This document shows, in pieces, positions 1 to 7,765 of a stretch of DNA of 64,000 bases. The translations under genes were made by a program, and so were the position numbers. The stretch's first letter is position 1. Each line of letters begins with the position of its first letter. The notes below the pieces were generated by a model, which was not told the origin of the DNA, searched no databases, and was given only the letters and a program-made list of their open reading frames with translations. Origin of the DNA: SHZI01 sp031395645 (GTDB lineage Bacteria > Pseudomonadota > Gammaproteobacteria > Steroidobacterales > GCA-2729495); assembly GCA_031395645.1 (NCBI GenBank), contig JANNJM010000049.1, positions 1 to 64,000 on the forward strand, written 5' to 3'.

Positions 1-35
1 GGCACCTTGGAGGTGAAGCGCGATTCCACAATTAT

Positions 36-1520
36 TCATGGCAGCTGCGTGCTCCCCATGAGGTAGCGATCCACTTCGCGCGCCACGCCGCGCCCCTCGT
101 TGATCGCCCAGACGATCAGGCTCTGGCCACGCCGGCAGTCGCCGGCCGCAAAGACGCCCTTCACGCTGGTCGTGTACTGCTCGTGCTCCGCCCGGATGTT
201 GCTGCGGGCGTCGCGGTCTACCGCCAGATCCTTCAGGAAGGATTCCTCGGGGCCCGTGAAGCCCATGGCGAGCAGCACCAGGTCTGCGGGCACGGTCTTT
301 TCGCTGCCCGGCTTTTCTTTGGGCACGAACTGACCGGCGTCGTTCCTTTCCCAGCCGATCTCAACGGTAACGATCGCGGTCACGGCGCCCTGGGCGTCAC
401 CGACGAAAGACTTGACGGTGGTCAGGTACGCGCGCGGGTCAGCGCCGAACTTTGCCGCTGCCTCTTCCTGGCCGTAGTCGAGCTTGTAGACCTTTGGCCA
501 CTCGGGCCAGGGGTTGTCCTCGGCCCGGTCCATCGGTGGCTTTGGCATGATTTCCAGCTGGGTGAGTGATTTGCAACCCTGGCGCATGGCCGTGCCGACG
601 CAATCCGTGCCGGTGTCGCCGCCGCCAAGGACGACCACGTGCCGGCCCTTGGCGTGGATCGGCGCCTGGTCTGGCTGGTTTTTGAGGAGTGCGCGTGTGC
701 TGACCGTCAGGTAGTCCATCGCGAAGTGCACCCCCTTGAGCTGACGGCCCTCCACGTTGAGATCCCGCGGCTGGGTTGCGCCAGTACAGATCACCGTGGC
801 GTCAAAATCCTTGAGCAGCAGTTCGGCTTCGACGTTTTCGCCCACGTTGGCGTTACAGATGAACTTGATGCCTTCGGCCTCCAGCAGCTTTAGCCGCCGC
901 TCAACGATCAGACGCTTGTCGAGCTTCATGTTCGGAATGCCGTAGGTGAGCAGTCCACCCGGACGGTCCTCCCGCTCCAGGACGGTCACGCGGTGCCCAG
1001 CTCGGTTCAACTGGGCCGCGGCCGCGAGGCCGGCCGGGCCAGAGCCAATGACCACGACTTTCTTGTCGGTTCGCACCCTGGGCGGTTCCGCCACGACCCA
1101 GCCTTCGTCGAAGCCGCGATCGATGATCGCCACTTCGATGTTCTTGATCGTCACTGGCGGACTGTTGATGCCGAGTACGCACGAGCCTTCGCATGGCGCC
1201 GGGCATACCCGGCCCGTGAATTCCGGAAAATTGTTGGTCTGGTGGAGGCGAACCAGCGCCTCCTGCCACAGACCCCGGTAGACCAGGTCGTTCCACTCCG
1301 GGATCAGGTTATTGATCGGACAACCTGCTGCTGCGCCACTGATCATCTTGCCGGTCTGGCAGAACGGCACTCCGCAGTCCATGCAGCGTGAGCCCTGCTG
1401 GCGCAGCCGCTTCTCGTCCATGTGGTGATGGAACTCGTTCCAGTCGCGCAGCCGCTCGCGCGGGGTGCGGTCCACGGGCAGTTCCCGCAGGTATTCGATG
1501 AATCCGGTAGGCTTGCCCAT
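36..1520 (-). CDS. gltD: Glutamate synthase (NADPH) small subunit
   Basis: The small subunit takes electrons from NADPH through FAD and iron-sulfur clusters to GltB, which makes glutamate from glutamine and 2-oxoglutarate in the cytoplasm. The 494-residue length fits the family. The N-terminal cluster domain shows Cys46, Cys49, Cys54 and Cys67, then Cys106, Cys110 and Cys114. The FAD dinucleotide motif GSGPAG is at residues 159-164, a second Rossmann motif GGGDTG lies near residue 300, and the C-terminal FAD-contact stretch VFAAGDCRRGQSLIVWAI is intact. The gene begins 15 bases after gltB ends on the same strand, so the two are very probably one transcript. The ATG at 1520 is followed by the usual GltD N-terminus. 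Nothing is missing or odd. Confidence 0.97.
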   Translation of the reverse strand: MGKPTGFIEYLRELPVDRTPRERLRDWNEFHHHMDEKRLRQQGSRCMDCGVPFCQTGKMISGAAAGCPINNLIPEWNDLVYRGLWQEALVRLHQTNNFPEFTGRVCPAPCEGSCVLGINSPPVTIKNIEVAIIDRGFDEGWVVAEPPRVRTDKKVVVIGSGPAGLAAAAQLNRAGHRVTVLEREDRPGGLLTYGIPNMKLDKRLIVERRLKLLEAEGIKFICNANVGENVEAELLLKDFDATVICTGATQPRDLNVEGRQLKGVHFAMDYLTVSTRALLKNQPDQAPIHAKGRHVVVLGGGDTGTDCVGTAMRQGCKSLTQLEIMPKPPMDRAEDNPWPEWPKVYKLDYGQEEAAAKFGADPRAYLTTVKSFVGDAQGAVTAIVTVEIGWERNDAGQFVPKEKPGSEKTVPADLVLLAMGFTGPEESFLKDLAVDRDARSNIRAEHEQYTTSVKGVFAAGDCRRGQSLIVWAINEGRGVAREVDRYLMGSTQLP

Positions 1521-1535
1521 CTCAGCTCATGCTCA

Positions 1536-4500
1536 TCAATTGCCGCCGACGCGGGCGAGATCCCGCGCATTTTCCTCGAAGGCCACCATGATGGCCTCGT
1601 CGCCCGTCAGCCCCTGGTCGTGGGCGCGGGTGATACAGGCCAGCATGCGCTGGTAGTCCTTCGGAATGATCTTGACGAAGTGCTGCACGCTCTTGTCCCA
1701 GTCAGCCAGGACCTGTTTCGCCCTGTTGCTGTCCGTCCACTTGAGGTGCTTCTCGACCAGCGCCTTCACCCGGTGGATCTCGACGGACTCTGTGAGTTTC
1801 TCCGTGACCACCATCTGCATATTGACGTTGCCTGCAAAGCTGCCGCCTTCGTCCAGCACGTAGGCGACCCCGCCCGACATGCCGGCGCCGAAGTTGCGGC
1901 CAGCCGGGCCAAGCACCACCACATGGCCGCCGGTCATGTATTCGCAGCCGTGATCGCCCACGGCCTCGACCACCGCATCCACACCGCTGTTGCGGACCGC
2001 AAAGCGTTCGCCAGCCATACCGCGAATGAAGGCTTCACCGCCGGTCGCGCCATACAGGGCCACGTTGCCGATGATGATGTTGTCCTCGGCAACGAAGGTG
2101 GCCCTGGCCGGCGGCCGCACGATCACCTTACCGCCCGACAGCCCCTTGCCGAAGTAGTCATTGGCGTCACCTTCCAGTTCGAAGGTCATGCCCCTGGGCA
2201 TGAAGGCGCCGAAGCTCTGGCCTGCGGAACCGTTGAATTTCAGGTGGATGGTGTCCTCGGGCAGGCCTTTCGCGCCCCACTTGCGCGTGACTTCGCTGCC
2301 GGTGATCGTGCCGACCACGCGATTGACATTGCGGATCGGGAGTTCGGCCGCGACCTTCTCACCGCGCAGGATGGCGGGCTTGCACAGCTCCAGCAGGGTG
2401 GTGACGTCAAGGGCTTTCTCCAGGCCGTGATCCTGCGCCACCTGCCGGAAGCGGCCGACCTCCGGACCCACGTCCGGCTGGTAGAGGATATTACTGAAGT
2501 CGAAACCCTTGGCCTTCCAGTGGTCAATGGCCTTCTTCGGCTCGAGGCGATCGACACGACCGACCATCTCCTCGACCGTACGAAAGCCGAGCTGCGCCAT
2601 TTGCTGCCGCATGTCCTCTGCTATGAAGCGCATGAAGTTGACGACGTGCTCGGGCTTGCCCGTGAACTTCTCCCGCAATTTGGGATCCTGGGTTGCAACG
2701 CCGGTTGGGCAGGTATTGAGGTGGCAGACCCGCATCATGATGCAGCCCACGGACACGAGAGGCGCGGTGGCGAAACCGAACTCCTCCGCACCGAGCAACG
2801 CCGCAATGATCACGTCCCGGCCAGTCTTGAGCTGGCCATCGGTTTCCACAGCAATGCGACTGCGAAGATTGTTCAGCACCAGCGTCTGGTGCGTCTCGGC
2901 AAGGCCAAGTTCCCAGGGCAGGCCTGCGTGCGTGATGGAGGTCTGTGGCGATGCACCGGTGCCGCCGTCGTAGCCGCTGATCAGCACCACGTCCGCGTGC
3001 GCCTTCGCGACGCCCGCAGCAATGGTGCCCACGCCGACTTCCGCGACCAGCTTGACGCTGATGCGCGCCTCCCGGTTCGCATTCTTGAGATCGTGGATCA
3101 GCTCCGCCAGGTCCTCGATGGAGTAGATGTCGTGATGGGGCGGCGGTGAAATGAGACCGACGCCGGCGGTGGTGTGCCGGGTCTTCGCAATCCACGGGTA
3201 CACCTTGCTGCCCGGCAGCTGGCCGCCCTCACCGGGTTTGGCGCCCTGGGCCATCTTGATCTGCAACTCCTTCGCGCTGACCAGGTATTCGCTGGTGACG
3301 CCGAAGCGCCCGGATGCTACCTGTTTGATGGCTGAGTTTTTCGAGTCGCCATTGGCAAGCGGTGCGATGCGCTCGGGGTCTTCGCCGCCTTCGCCGGTGT
3401 TGCTCTTGCCGCCGATGCGGTTCATTGCAATGGCCAGTGTTTCGTGCGCCTCCTTGCTGATGGAGCCGTAGGACATGGCGCCCGTCTTGAAGCGCAGCAT
3501 GATCTTTTCGGCCGGCTCCACGGCCGACAGCGGAATGGCTTTGCCGGGCTTGAACTCGAGCAGGCCGCGCAGCGTACACAGGTGTCCCGCCTGGTCGTCG
3601 ATCAGGTTGGCGTACGACTTGTAGGTCGGGAAACTGCCGGTACGCACGGCCTTCTGCAGGCGGTGAATGGCTTCCGGACTGAACAGGTGGTGCTCGCCGT
3701 TGGCACGCCACTGGTACTGGCCGCCCGCCGGCAGTGCCTGACCCGCCAGCGGCCGGTCCGGGTAGGCGGCCTGGTGACGCAGCAACACCTCGCGCGCCAC
3801 GACGTCCATGCCAATGCCACCCACGCGCGACGCCGTCCACGTGAAGTGCTCGTTGATCAGGTCCTGGCGCAGGCCGACGGCCTCGAAGAGCTGGGCGCCG
3901 TGGTAGCTCTGGATGGCCGAGACGCCCATCTTGGACATCACTTTCACCACACCCTTGGTAGCGGCCTTGGCGAAGTTCTTGCACGCCGTCTTGTGGTCGA
4001 GGTTGGGCAGCAGTCCGTCGATGATCATCCCGTCGAGGGTTTCGAAGGCCAGGTACGGGTTGATCGCGCTTGCGCCGTAGCCGATCAGCAGCGAGAAATG
4101 ATGCACCTCGCGCGCTTCGCCAGTCTCAAGGACGAGGCTCACCCGTGTGCGCAGGCCTTCCCGGATTAGGTAGTGGTGCAGGCTCGAGACGGCGAGCAGC
4201 GACGGAATGGGCGCGAACTCCTTGTTCACGCCCCGGTCGCTCAGGATGAGGACGTTGATGCTCTCGCTGTCGATCATCCGGCGCGCCGTGCTCCACAGGT
4301 CCTCCAGCGCACCGACCAGGCCCTTCTCTCCCCGGGCGCTGCGGAACAGGCTCGACAACACACCGACCCGCAGGCCGGGCAGCTCGAGCCGCCGGACCTT
4401 GGCGAACTCTTCGTTGGTGAGGATCGGGCCCTTCAGCTCCAGCCGTCGGCAATCGGCGGGCTGCGGCTCCAGGAGGTTACCTTCGGAGCCCAGCCACACT

Positions 4501-6200
4501 TCCGCCGCCGTAATCAGTTCCTCGCGGATACAGTCGATCGGCGGGTTGGTGACCTGCGCGAACAGCTGCTTGAAGTAGTCGAAGAGCAGTCGTGGCTTGC
4601 TGGACAACGCCGCTAGCGGGGTGTCATTGCCCATGGAACCTACGGCCTCGACGCCGTCTCTCGCCATTGGCGTGAGGATGATGCGCTGGTCCTCGAAGGT
4701 GTAGCCGAAGGCAATCTGCCGCTGGAGCAGTGTGTCGTGATCCGGGGCCGGCACCTCGGGAGCCGGGGGCAACTTGTCGAGGTACACCAGGTGCTCGCTG
4801 AGCCACTGGGCATAGGGCCGCTCGTTGGCAATCTGTCGCTTGATCTCATCGTCCTCGATGATTCGACCCTGCTCGGTGTCGACCAGGAACATGCGGCCGG
4901 GCTGCAACCGGCCCTTGCGCAGCACGTTCTCCGGAGCGATGTCGAGCACGCCGACCTCGGAAGCCAGGACCACGACATCATCCTTGGTCACGTAGTAGCG
5001 GGAGGGGCGCAAGCCGTTGCGATCGAGCACGGCGCCGATCATCTTCCCATCGGTAAAGGCGATGGATGCCGGACCGTCCCACGGCTCCATCAGGCTGGAG
5101 TGGAACTGGTAGAACGCCCGCTTGTCGTCGTCCATGCTGGCGTGGTTTGACCACGGCTCCGGAATCATCATCATCATCGCGTGTGGCAGCGATCGGCCCG
5201 CCAGCACCAGCAGCTCCAGCACGTTGTCGAACATGGCGGAGTCGCTGCCGTTGGGGTTCACGATCGGCAGGATCTTGGCGATGTCCTCACCAAAGAGAGC
5301 CGACTCGAACAGCGCTTCCCGGGCGAGCATCCAGTTGATGTTGCCGCGGAGGGTGTTGATCTCCCCGTTATGCGCCAGATAGCGGTAGGGGTGGGACCGG
5401 TCCCAGCTCGGAAAGGTGTTGGTGCTGAAGCGCGAATGCACCATCGCGAGCGAGGTTTCCATCGCCGGGTCCAGGAGATCCGGGTAGTAGGTGGTCAGCT
5501 GCTCTGTCAGCAGCATGCCTTTGTAGACCAGCGTCTTGCAGGACAGGCTGCACACGTACCAGAAGTCCGCACCGTCAAGTGTGGAGGTTCGGATCTCGCT
5601 GTAGGCCCGCTTGCGGATGATGTAGAGCTTGCGCTCGAAGGCAAGCTCGTCTGCCGCCGGGTCGCTGCTGGACGTACCCCTGCTGATCAACACCTGGCGC
5701 ACGAACGGTTCGGAACCGAGTGCGGTTTCACCGAGGGATTTGTTGCTGGTGGGTACCGTGCGCCAGCCCAGAACGTTCTGGCCCTCGGACTGCACGATCT
5801 GTTCGAACTTTTCCTCGAGCTTGCGCCGCTTGCTGGCATTGCGGGGCAGGAACAGCAGCCCGCTGCCGTACTCGCCGGGCGCGGGCAGGGCAAAGCCGTC
5901 CTTCTCCGCGACCTTCTGCAGAAACTTGTGGGGCATCTGCAGGAGCACGCCAGCGCCATCGCCGGTGTTCACTTCGCAGCCGCAGGCACCCCGGTGATCG
6001 AGGTTGCGCAGCACCTGAATCGCCTGTGCGAGGATCTGGTGGGATTTGCGCCCCTGGATGTCCACTACAAAGCCGACGCCGCAGGCGTCGTGCTCGTGGG
6101 CCGGGTCATACAAACCCTGCTTGCCCGGGGCGCGAGTGGCCGCAGGCCGCTGGTTATCGGGGGGCAGGGGTAGCCCGCCACCGCTCTGGTGGTTGTCCAT
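1536..6200 (-). CDS. gltB: Glutamate synthase (NADPH) large subunit
   Basis: Catalytic subunit of glutamate synthase; it hydrolyses glutamine and channels the ammonia to 2-oxoglutarate on FMN. At 1554 residues it is full length. The class-II amidotransferase domain starts at Cys40 in HDACGVGF, so the first 39 residues are a propeptide that should be cleaved, somewhat long and proline-rich. The FMN synthase domain contains SKNSAIKQVASGRFGVT and the GEGGQLPGSKV region. The [3Fe-4S] motif Cys-x5-Cys-x4-Cys (CIMMRVCHLNTCPTG) lies near residue 1155. The glycine-rich C-terminal beta-helix (GMSGGVAYVLDEGG) closes the protein. It is the first gene of a gltB-gltD operon, divergent from the frnE-like gene across 179 bases that also hold a REP cluster. 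The ATG at 6200 is the only good start. Confidence 0.97.
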   Translation of the reverse strand: MDNHQSGGGLPLPPDNQRPAATRAPGKQGLYDPAHEHDACGVGFVVDIQGRKSHQILAQAIQVLRNLDHRGACGCEVNTGDGAGVLLQMPHKFLQKVAEKDGFALPAPGEYGSGLLFLPRNASKRRKLEEKFEQIVQSEGQNVLGWRTVPTSNKSLGETALGSEPFVRQVLISRGTSSSDPAADELAFERKLYIIRKRAYSEIRTSTLDGADFWYVCSLSCKTLVYKGMLLTEQLTTYYPDLLDPAMETSLAMVHSRFSTNTFPSWDRSHPYRYLAHNGEINTLRGNINWMLAREALFESALFGEDIAKILPIVNPNGSDSAMFDNVLELLVLAGRSLPHAMMMMIPEPWSNHASMDDDKRAFYQFHSSLMEPWDGPASIAFTDGKMIGAVLDRNGLRPSRYYVTKDDVVVLASEVGVLDIAPENVLRKGRLQPGRMFLVDTEQGRIIEDDEIKRQIANERPYAQWLSEHLVYLDKLPPAPEVPAPDHDTLLQRQIAFGYTFEDQRIILTPMARDGVEAVGSMGNDTPLAALSSKPRLLFDYFKQLFAQVTNPPIDCIREELITAAEVWLGSEGNLLEPQPADCRRLELKGPILTNEEFAKVRRLELPGLRVGVLSSLFRSARGEKGLVGALEDLWSTARRMIDSESINVLILSDRGVNKEFAPIPSLLAVSSLHHYLIREGLRTRVSLVLETGEAREVHHFSLLIGYGASAINPYLAFETLDGMIIDGLLPNLDHKTACKNFAKAATKGVVKVMSKMGVSAIQSYHGAQLFEAVGLRQDLINEHFTWTASRVGGIGMDVVAREVLLRHQAAYPDRPLAGQALPAGGQYQWRANGEHHLFSPEAIHRLQKAVRTGSFPTYKSYANLIDDQAGHLCTLRGLLEFKPGKAIPLSAVEPAEKIMLRFKTGAMSYGSISKEAHETLAIAMNRIGGKSNTGEGGEDPERIAPLANGDSKNSAIKQVASGRFGVTSEYLVSAKELQIKMAQGAKPGEGGQLPGSKVYPWIAKTRHTTAGVGLISPPPHHDIYSIEDLAELIHDLKNANREARISVKLVAEVGVGTIAAGVAKAHADVVLISGYDGGTGASPQTSITHAGLPWELGLAETHQTLVLNNLRSRIAVETDGQLKTGRDVIIAALLGAEEFGFATAPLVSVGCIMMRVCHLNTCPTGVATQDPKLREKFTGKPEHVVNFMRFIAEDMRQQMAQLGFRTVEEMVGRVDRLEPKKAIDHWKAKGFDFSNILYQPDVGPEVGRFRQVAQDHGLEKALDVTTLLELCKPAILRGEKVAAELPIRNVNRVVGTITGSEVTRKWGAKGLPEDTIHLKFNGSAGQSFGAFMPRGMTFELEGDANDYFGKGLSGGKVIVRPPARATFVAEDNIIIGNVALYGATGGEAFIRGMAGERFAVRNSGVDAVVEAVGDHGCEYMTGGHVVVLGPAGRNFGAGMSGGVAYVLDEGGSFAGNVNMQMVVTEKLTESVEIHRVKALVEKHLKWTDSNRAKQVLADWDKSVQHFVKIIPKDYQRMLACITRAHDQGLTGDEAIMVAFEENARDLARVGGN

Positions 6201-6285
6201 ATTCAGTCCCGGGGTCTAAAACGGGGGCCACGACTGGCAGCCCACGACTACACAGTTTAAGTGTCGGCGGCGGCTGGCGGAAGCC

Positions 6286-6369
6286 GTAGGAGCGCCTTCA
6301 GGCGCGATCGGTGGTCGAATCGCGCCTTCAGGCGCGAACGGGTTGAATCGCGCCTGAAGGCGCTCCTAC
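6286..6369. repeat. Triple REP-type palindrome cluster
   Basis: Three related units lie in tandem: a full forward copy headed GTAG (GTAGGAGCGCCTTCAGG..., 6286-6307), a forward copy lacking the head (about 6319-6338), and a full reverse copy ending CTCCTAC (6347-6369). Forward and reverse copies can fold into one long hairpin. The GTAG head and short GC-rich palindrome are the hallmarks of REPs mobilised by RAYT (tyrosine, Y1/HUH-type) transposases. The cluster fills the gltB/frnE intergenic region and ends only 10 bases before the frnE start codon, and I see no Shine-Dalgarno there. No RAYT gene is present in this window. Confidence 0.93.
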
Positions 6370-6379
6370 ACTCCCTTCC

Positions 6380-7069
6380 ATGGACAAATCACTGCAAATT
6401 CAAATCGTCTCTGACCTGGTGTGCCCCTGGTGCTACGTGGGCAAGCGCCGGCTCGAGCGGGCGCTGGCCGCCCGGCCAGCCCTCAAAGTCGACCTGAGCT
6501 GGCTGCCGTTTCAGCTGAGCCCCGACATGCCGCGGGAGGGCAAGGACCGGCAAGCCCATTACGCGACCATTTTTGGTGCGGAACGGGCCCGCACCATTAT
6601 GGACGGCATGCGCCAGACCGGGCTGGCGGATGGCCTGCACTTTGCGGCCGGGCCGGGCGCGCGGTCACCGAACACCCTGTCGGCCCACGTGCTCCTGTAC
6701 TGGGCTGCTCTTCCGGAACACCGGGCCGCGGGGGTTGATCAGGATGCCCTGGCGGAGAAGCTGTTCGCGGCCCATCACACTCATTCCGAGGATCTGGGCG
6801 ACGCGGTCGTCCTGGCCCGGATCGCGGGTGAGGTGGGCATGGATCCCGCCACGGTGGAGGCCGGGCTGCGTGCCGGTCAGGATGAGGACCGGGTGCAGGC
6901 CCTGATAGAGCACGCCCGCCAGCTGGGCGTCAGCGGCGTGCCGTTCTTTATCTTCAACGGGCAGTACGCGGTGTCCGGTGCCCAGTCGCCAGAGGCGCTG
7001 ATCGAGGTCCTCGACCGTCTGTCCTCTGTAGGAGCGCTTTCAGGCGCGACAGGCGACCGTCGCGCCTGA
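6380..7069 (+). CDS. DsbA-family 2-hydroxychromene-isomerase-like oxidoreductase (FrnE type)
   Basis: A thioredoxin-fold protein of the FrnE/DsbA family (229 residues). The active site is Cys15-Pro-Trp-Cys18 in VSDLVCPWCYVGK, followed by the helical insertion typical of the family and the cis-Pro loop in GVSGVPFFIFNGQYAVSGAQ. There is no signal peptide, so it is cytosolic; members are implicated in thiol-disulfide exchange or glutathione-type isomerisation, but the substrate cannot be read here. Its last 13 residues (217-229) and its stop codon are encoded by the REP at 7028-7081, so the natural C-terminus has probably been replaced. No convincing ribosome binding site precedes the ATG, which lies 10 bases after another REP cluster. 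It is followed closely by the cytochrome b561 gene. Confidence 0.9.
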   Translation: MDKSLQIQIVSDLVCPWCYVGKRRLERALAARPALKVDLSWLPFQLSPDMPREGKDRQAHYATIFGAERARTIMDGMRQTGLADGLHFAAGPGARSPNTLSAHVLLYWAALPEHRAAGVDQDALAEKLFAAHHTHSEDLGDAVVLARIAGEVGMDPATVEAGLRAGQDEDRVQALIEHARQLGVSGVPFFIFNGQYAVSGAQSPEALIEVLDRLSSVGALSGATGDRRA

Positions 7070-7088
7070 AGGCGCTCCTACAGAGGAC
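7021..7088. repeat. REP hairpin overlapping the 3' end of the frnE-like gene
   Basis: A forward GTAG-headed REP (7028-7049, GTAGGAGCGCTTTCAGG...) faces a reverse copy (7060-7081). The flanks GTCCTCT (7021-7027) and AGAGGAC (7082-7088) are also complementary, so a stem of about 29 pairs can form with a loop of about 10 bases. The left half is translated as part of the FrnE-like protein, whose TGA stop (7067-7069) lies in the right half. The AGAGGA of the right flank is the best Shine-Dalgarno for the next gene, whose ATG is at 7094, so folding would hide that site. Confidence 0.92.
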
Positions 7089-7093
7089 GCTGG

Positions 7094-7699
7094 ATGCTGC
7101 GTAACACCGCCACGAGCTGGGGAGTCATCTCCCGCAATTTCCACTGGCTGATCGCGGCCATGATCGCCGTGCAGGTGCCGCTCGGCTTCTATATGAACGG
7201 CGTCTACCAGGAGCTGATTGCCACCCGCAGCGATGACTACTCCCGGTTGCTGCAGGTGTCGCAGCTGCATCACACCAACGGCTTCCTGATCCTGATTCTG
7301 GCCACCCTGCGTCTCACCTGGCGGGCTACGAATCCGACGCCTGCGATACCCAGCGGACTGGCGAGCTACCAGCGGTTCCTGGCACGTCTGACCCACGTCT
7401 TCCTCTACGTGCTGCTGTTTGCGTTTCCGCTGTCGGGCTGGTCAGCGCTGTCGGCTTACGAGGGCGAGTTCCCGATCTTCTTTTTCGGCTGGGAGCACGT
7501 CCCGCGAATCGTGCCGCAGGCCATCGACGGCTCCCACGCGCCCTACGAATTTTACAAAGTCATTCACAAGTTCTGCTGGCGCCTCGGCGCTGGCGTCCTG
7601 GGCCTGCACATCGTTGCTGCCCTCTGGCACCACCTGGCCCTGAAGGACAACGTGCTGCGGCGGATGCTCAGGGGTACGCCCCTGCGGGACCGCTCTTAA
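7094..7699 (+). CDS. Cytochrome b561 family protein
   Basis: An inner-membrane di-haem cytochrome b of the bacterial b561 (CybB/YodB) family, expected to pass electrons between quinol and periplasmic or membrane partners. The 201 residues contain four hydrophobic segments: about 12-33, 58-78, 95-115 and 155-180. Candidate haem ligands are His17 in ISRNFHWL, the HH pair in VSQLHHTNGF and the histidines in YKVIHKFCW and VLGLHIVAALWHH. The start is preceded by AGAGGA at 7082-7087, which lies in the arm of a REP hairpin. It ends just before an intrinsic terminator shared with the convergent gene downstream. The physiological partner cannot be told from the sequence. Confidence 0.92.
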   Translation: MLRNTATSWGVISRNFHWLIAAMIAVQVPLGFYMNGVYQELIATRSDDYSRLLQVSQLHHTNGFLILILATLRLTWRATNPTPAIPSGLASYQRFLARLTHVFLYVLLFAFPLSGWSALSAYEGEFPIFFFGWEHVPRIVPQAIDGSHAPYEFYKVIHKFCWRLGAGVLGLHIVAALWHHLALKDNVLRRMLRGTPLRDRS

Positions 7700-7716
7700 A
7701 ATTGCCGGATCCGCAA

Positions 7717-7746
7717 AAAGAAAACCCCGCCGCAGCGGGGTTTTCT
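7717..7746. terminator. Bidirectional intrinsic terminator
   Basis: The hairpin AACCCCGC-CGCA-GCGGGGTT is flanked by A-rich sequence on the left and TTTCT on the right. It can therefore stop transcription from the cytochrome b561 gene on the plus strand and from the convergent CTERM-tailed protein gene on the minus strand. Confidence 0.85.
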
Positions 7747-7765
7747 GTCATCAGGCAGAGCTCGT

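Noticed and set aside
1422..3149. 575-codon open frame antisense to gltB
   Set aside because: It lies wholly opposite the strongly conserved gltB, has no recognisable motif and reflects the lack of stops in GC-rich antisense DNA.
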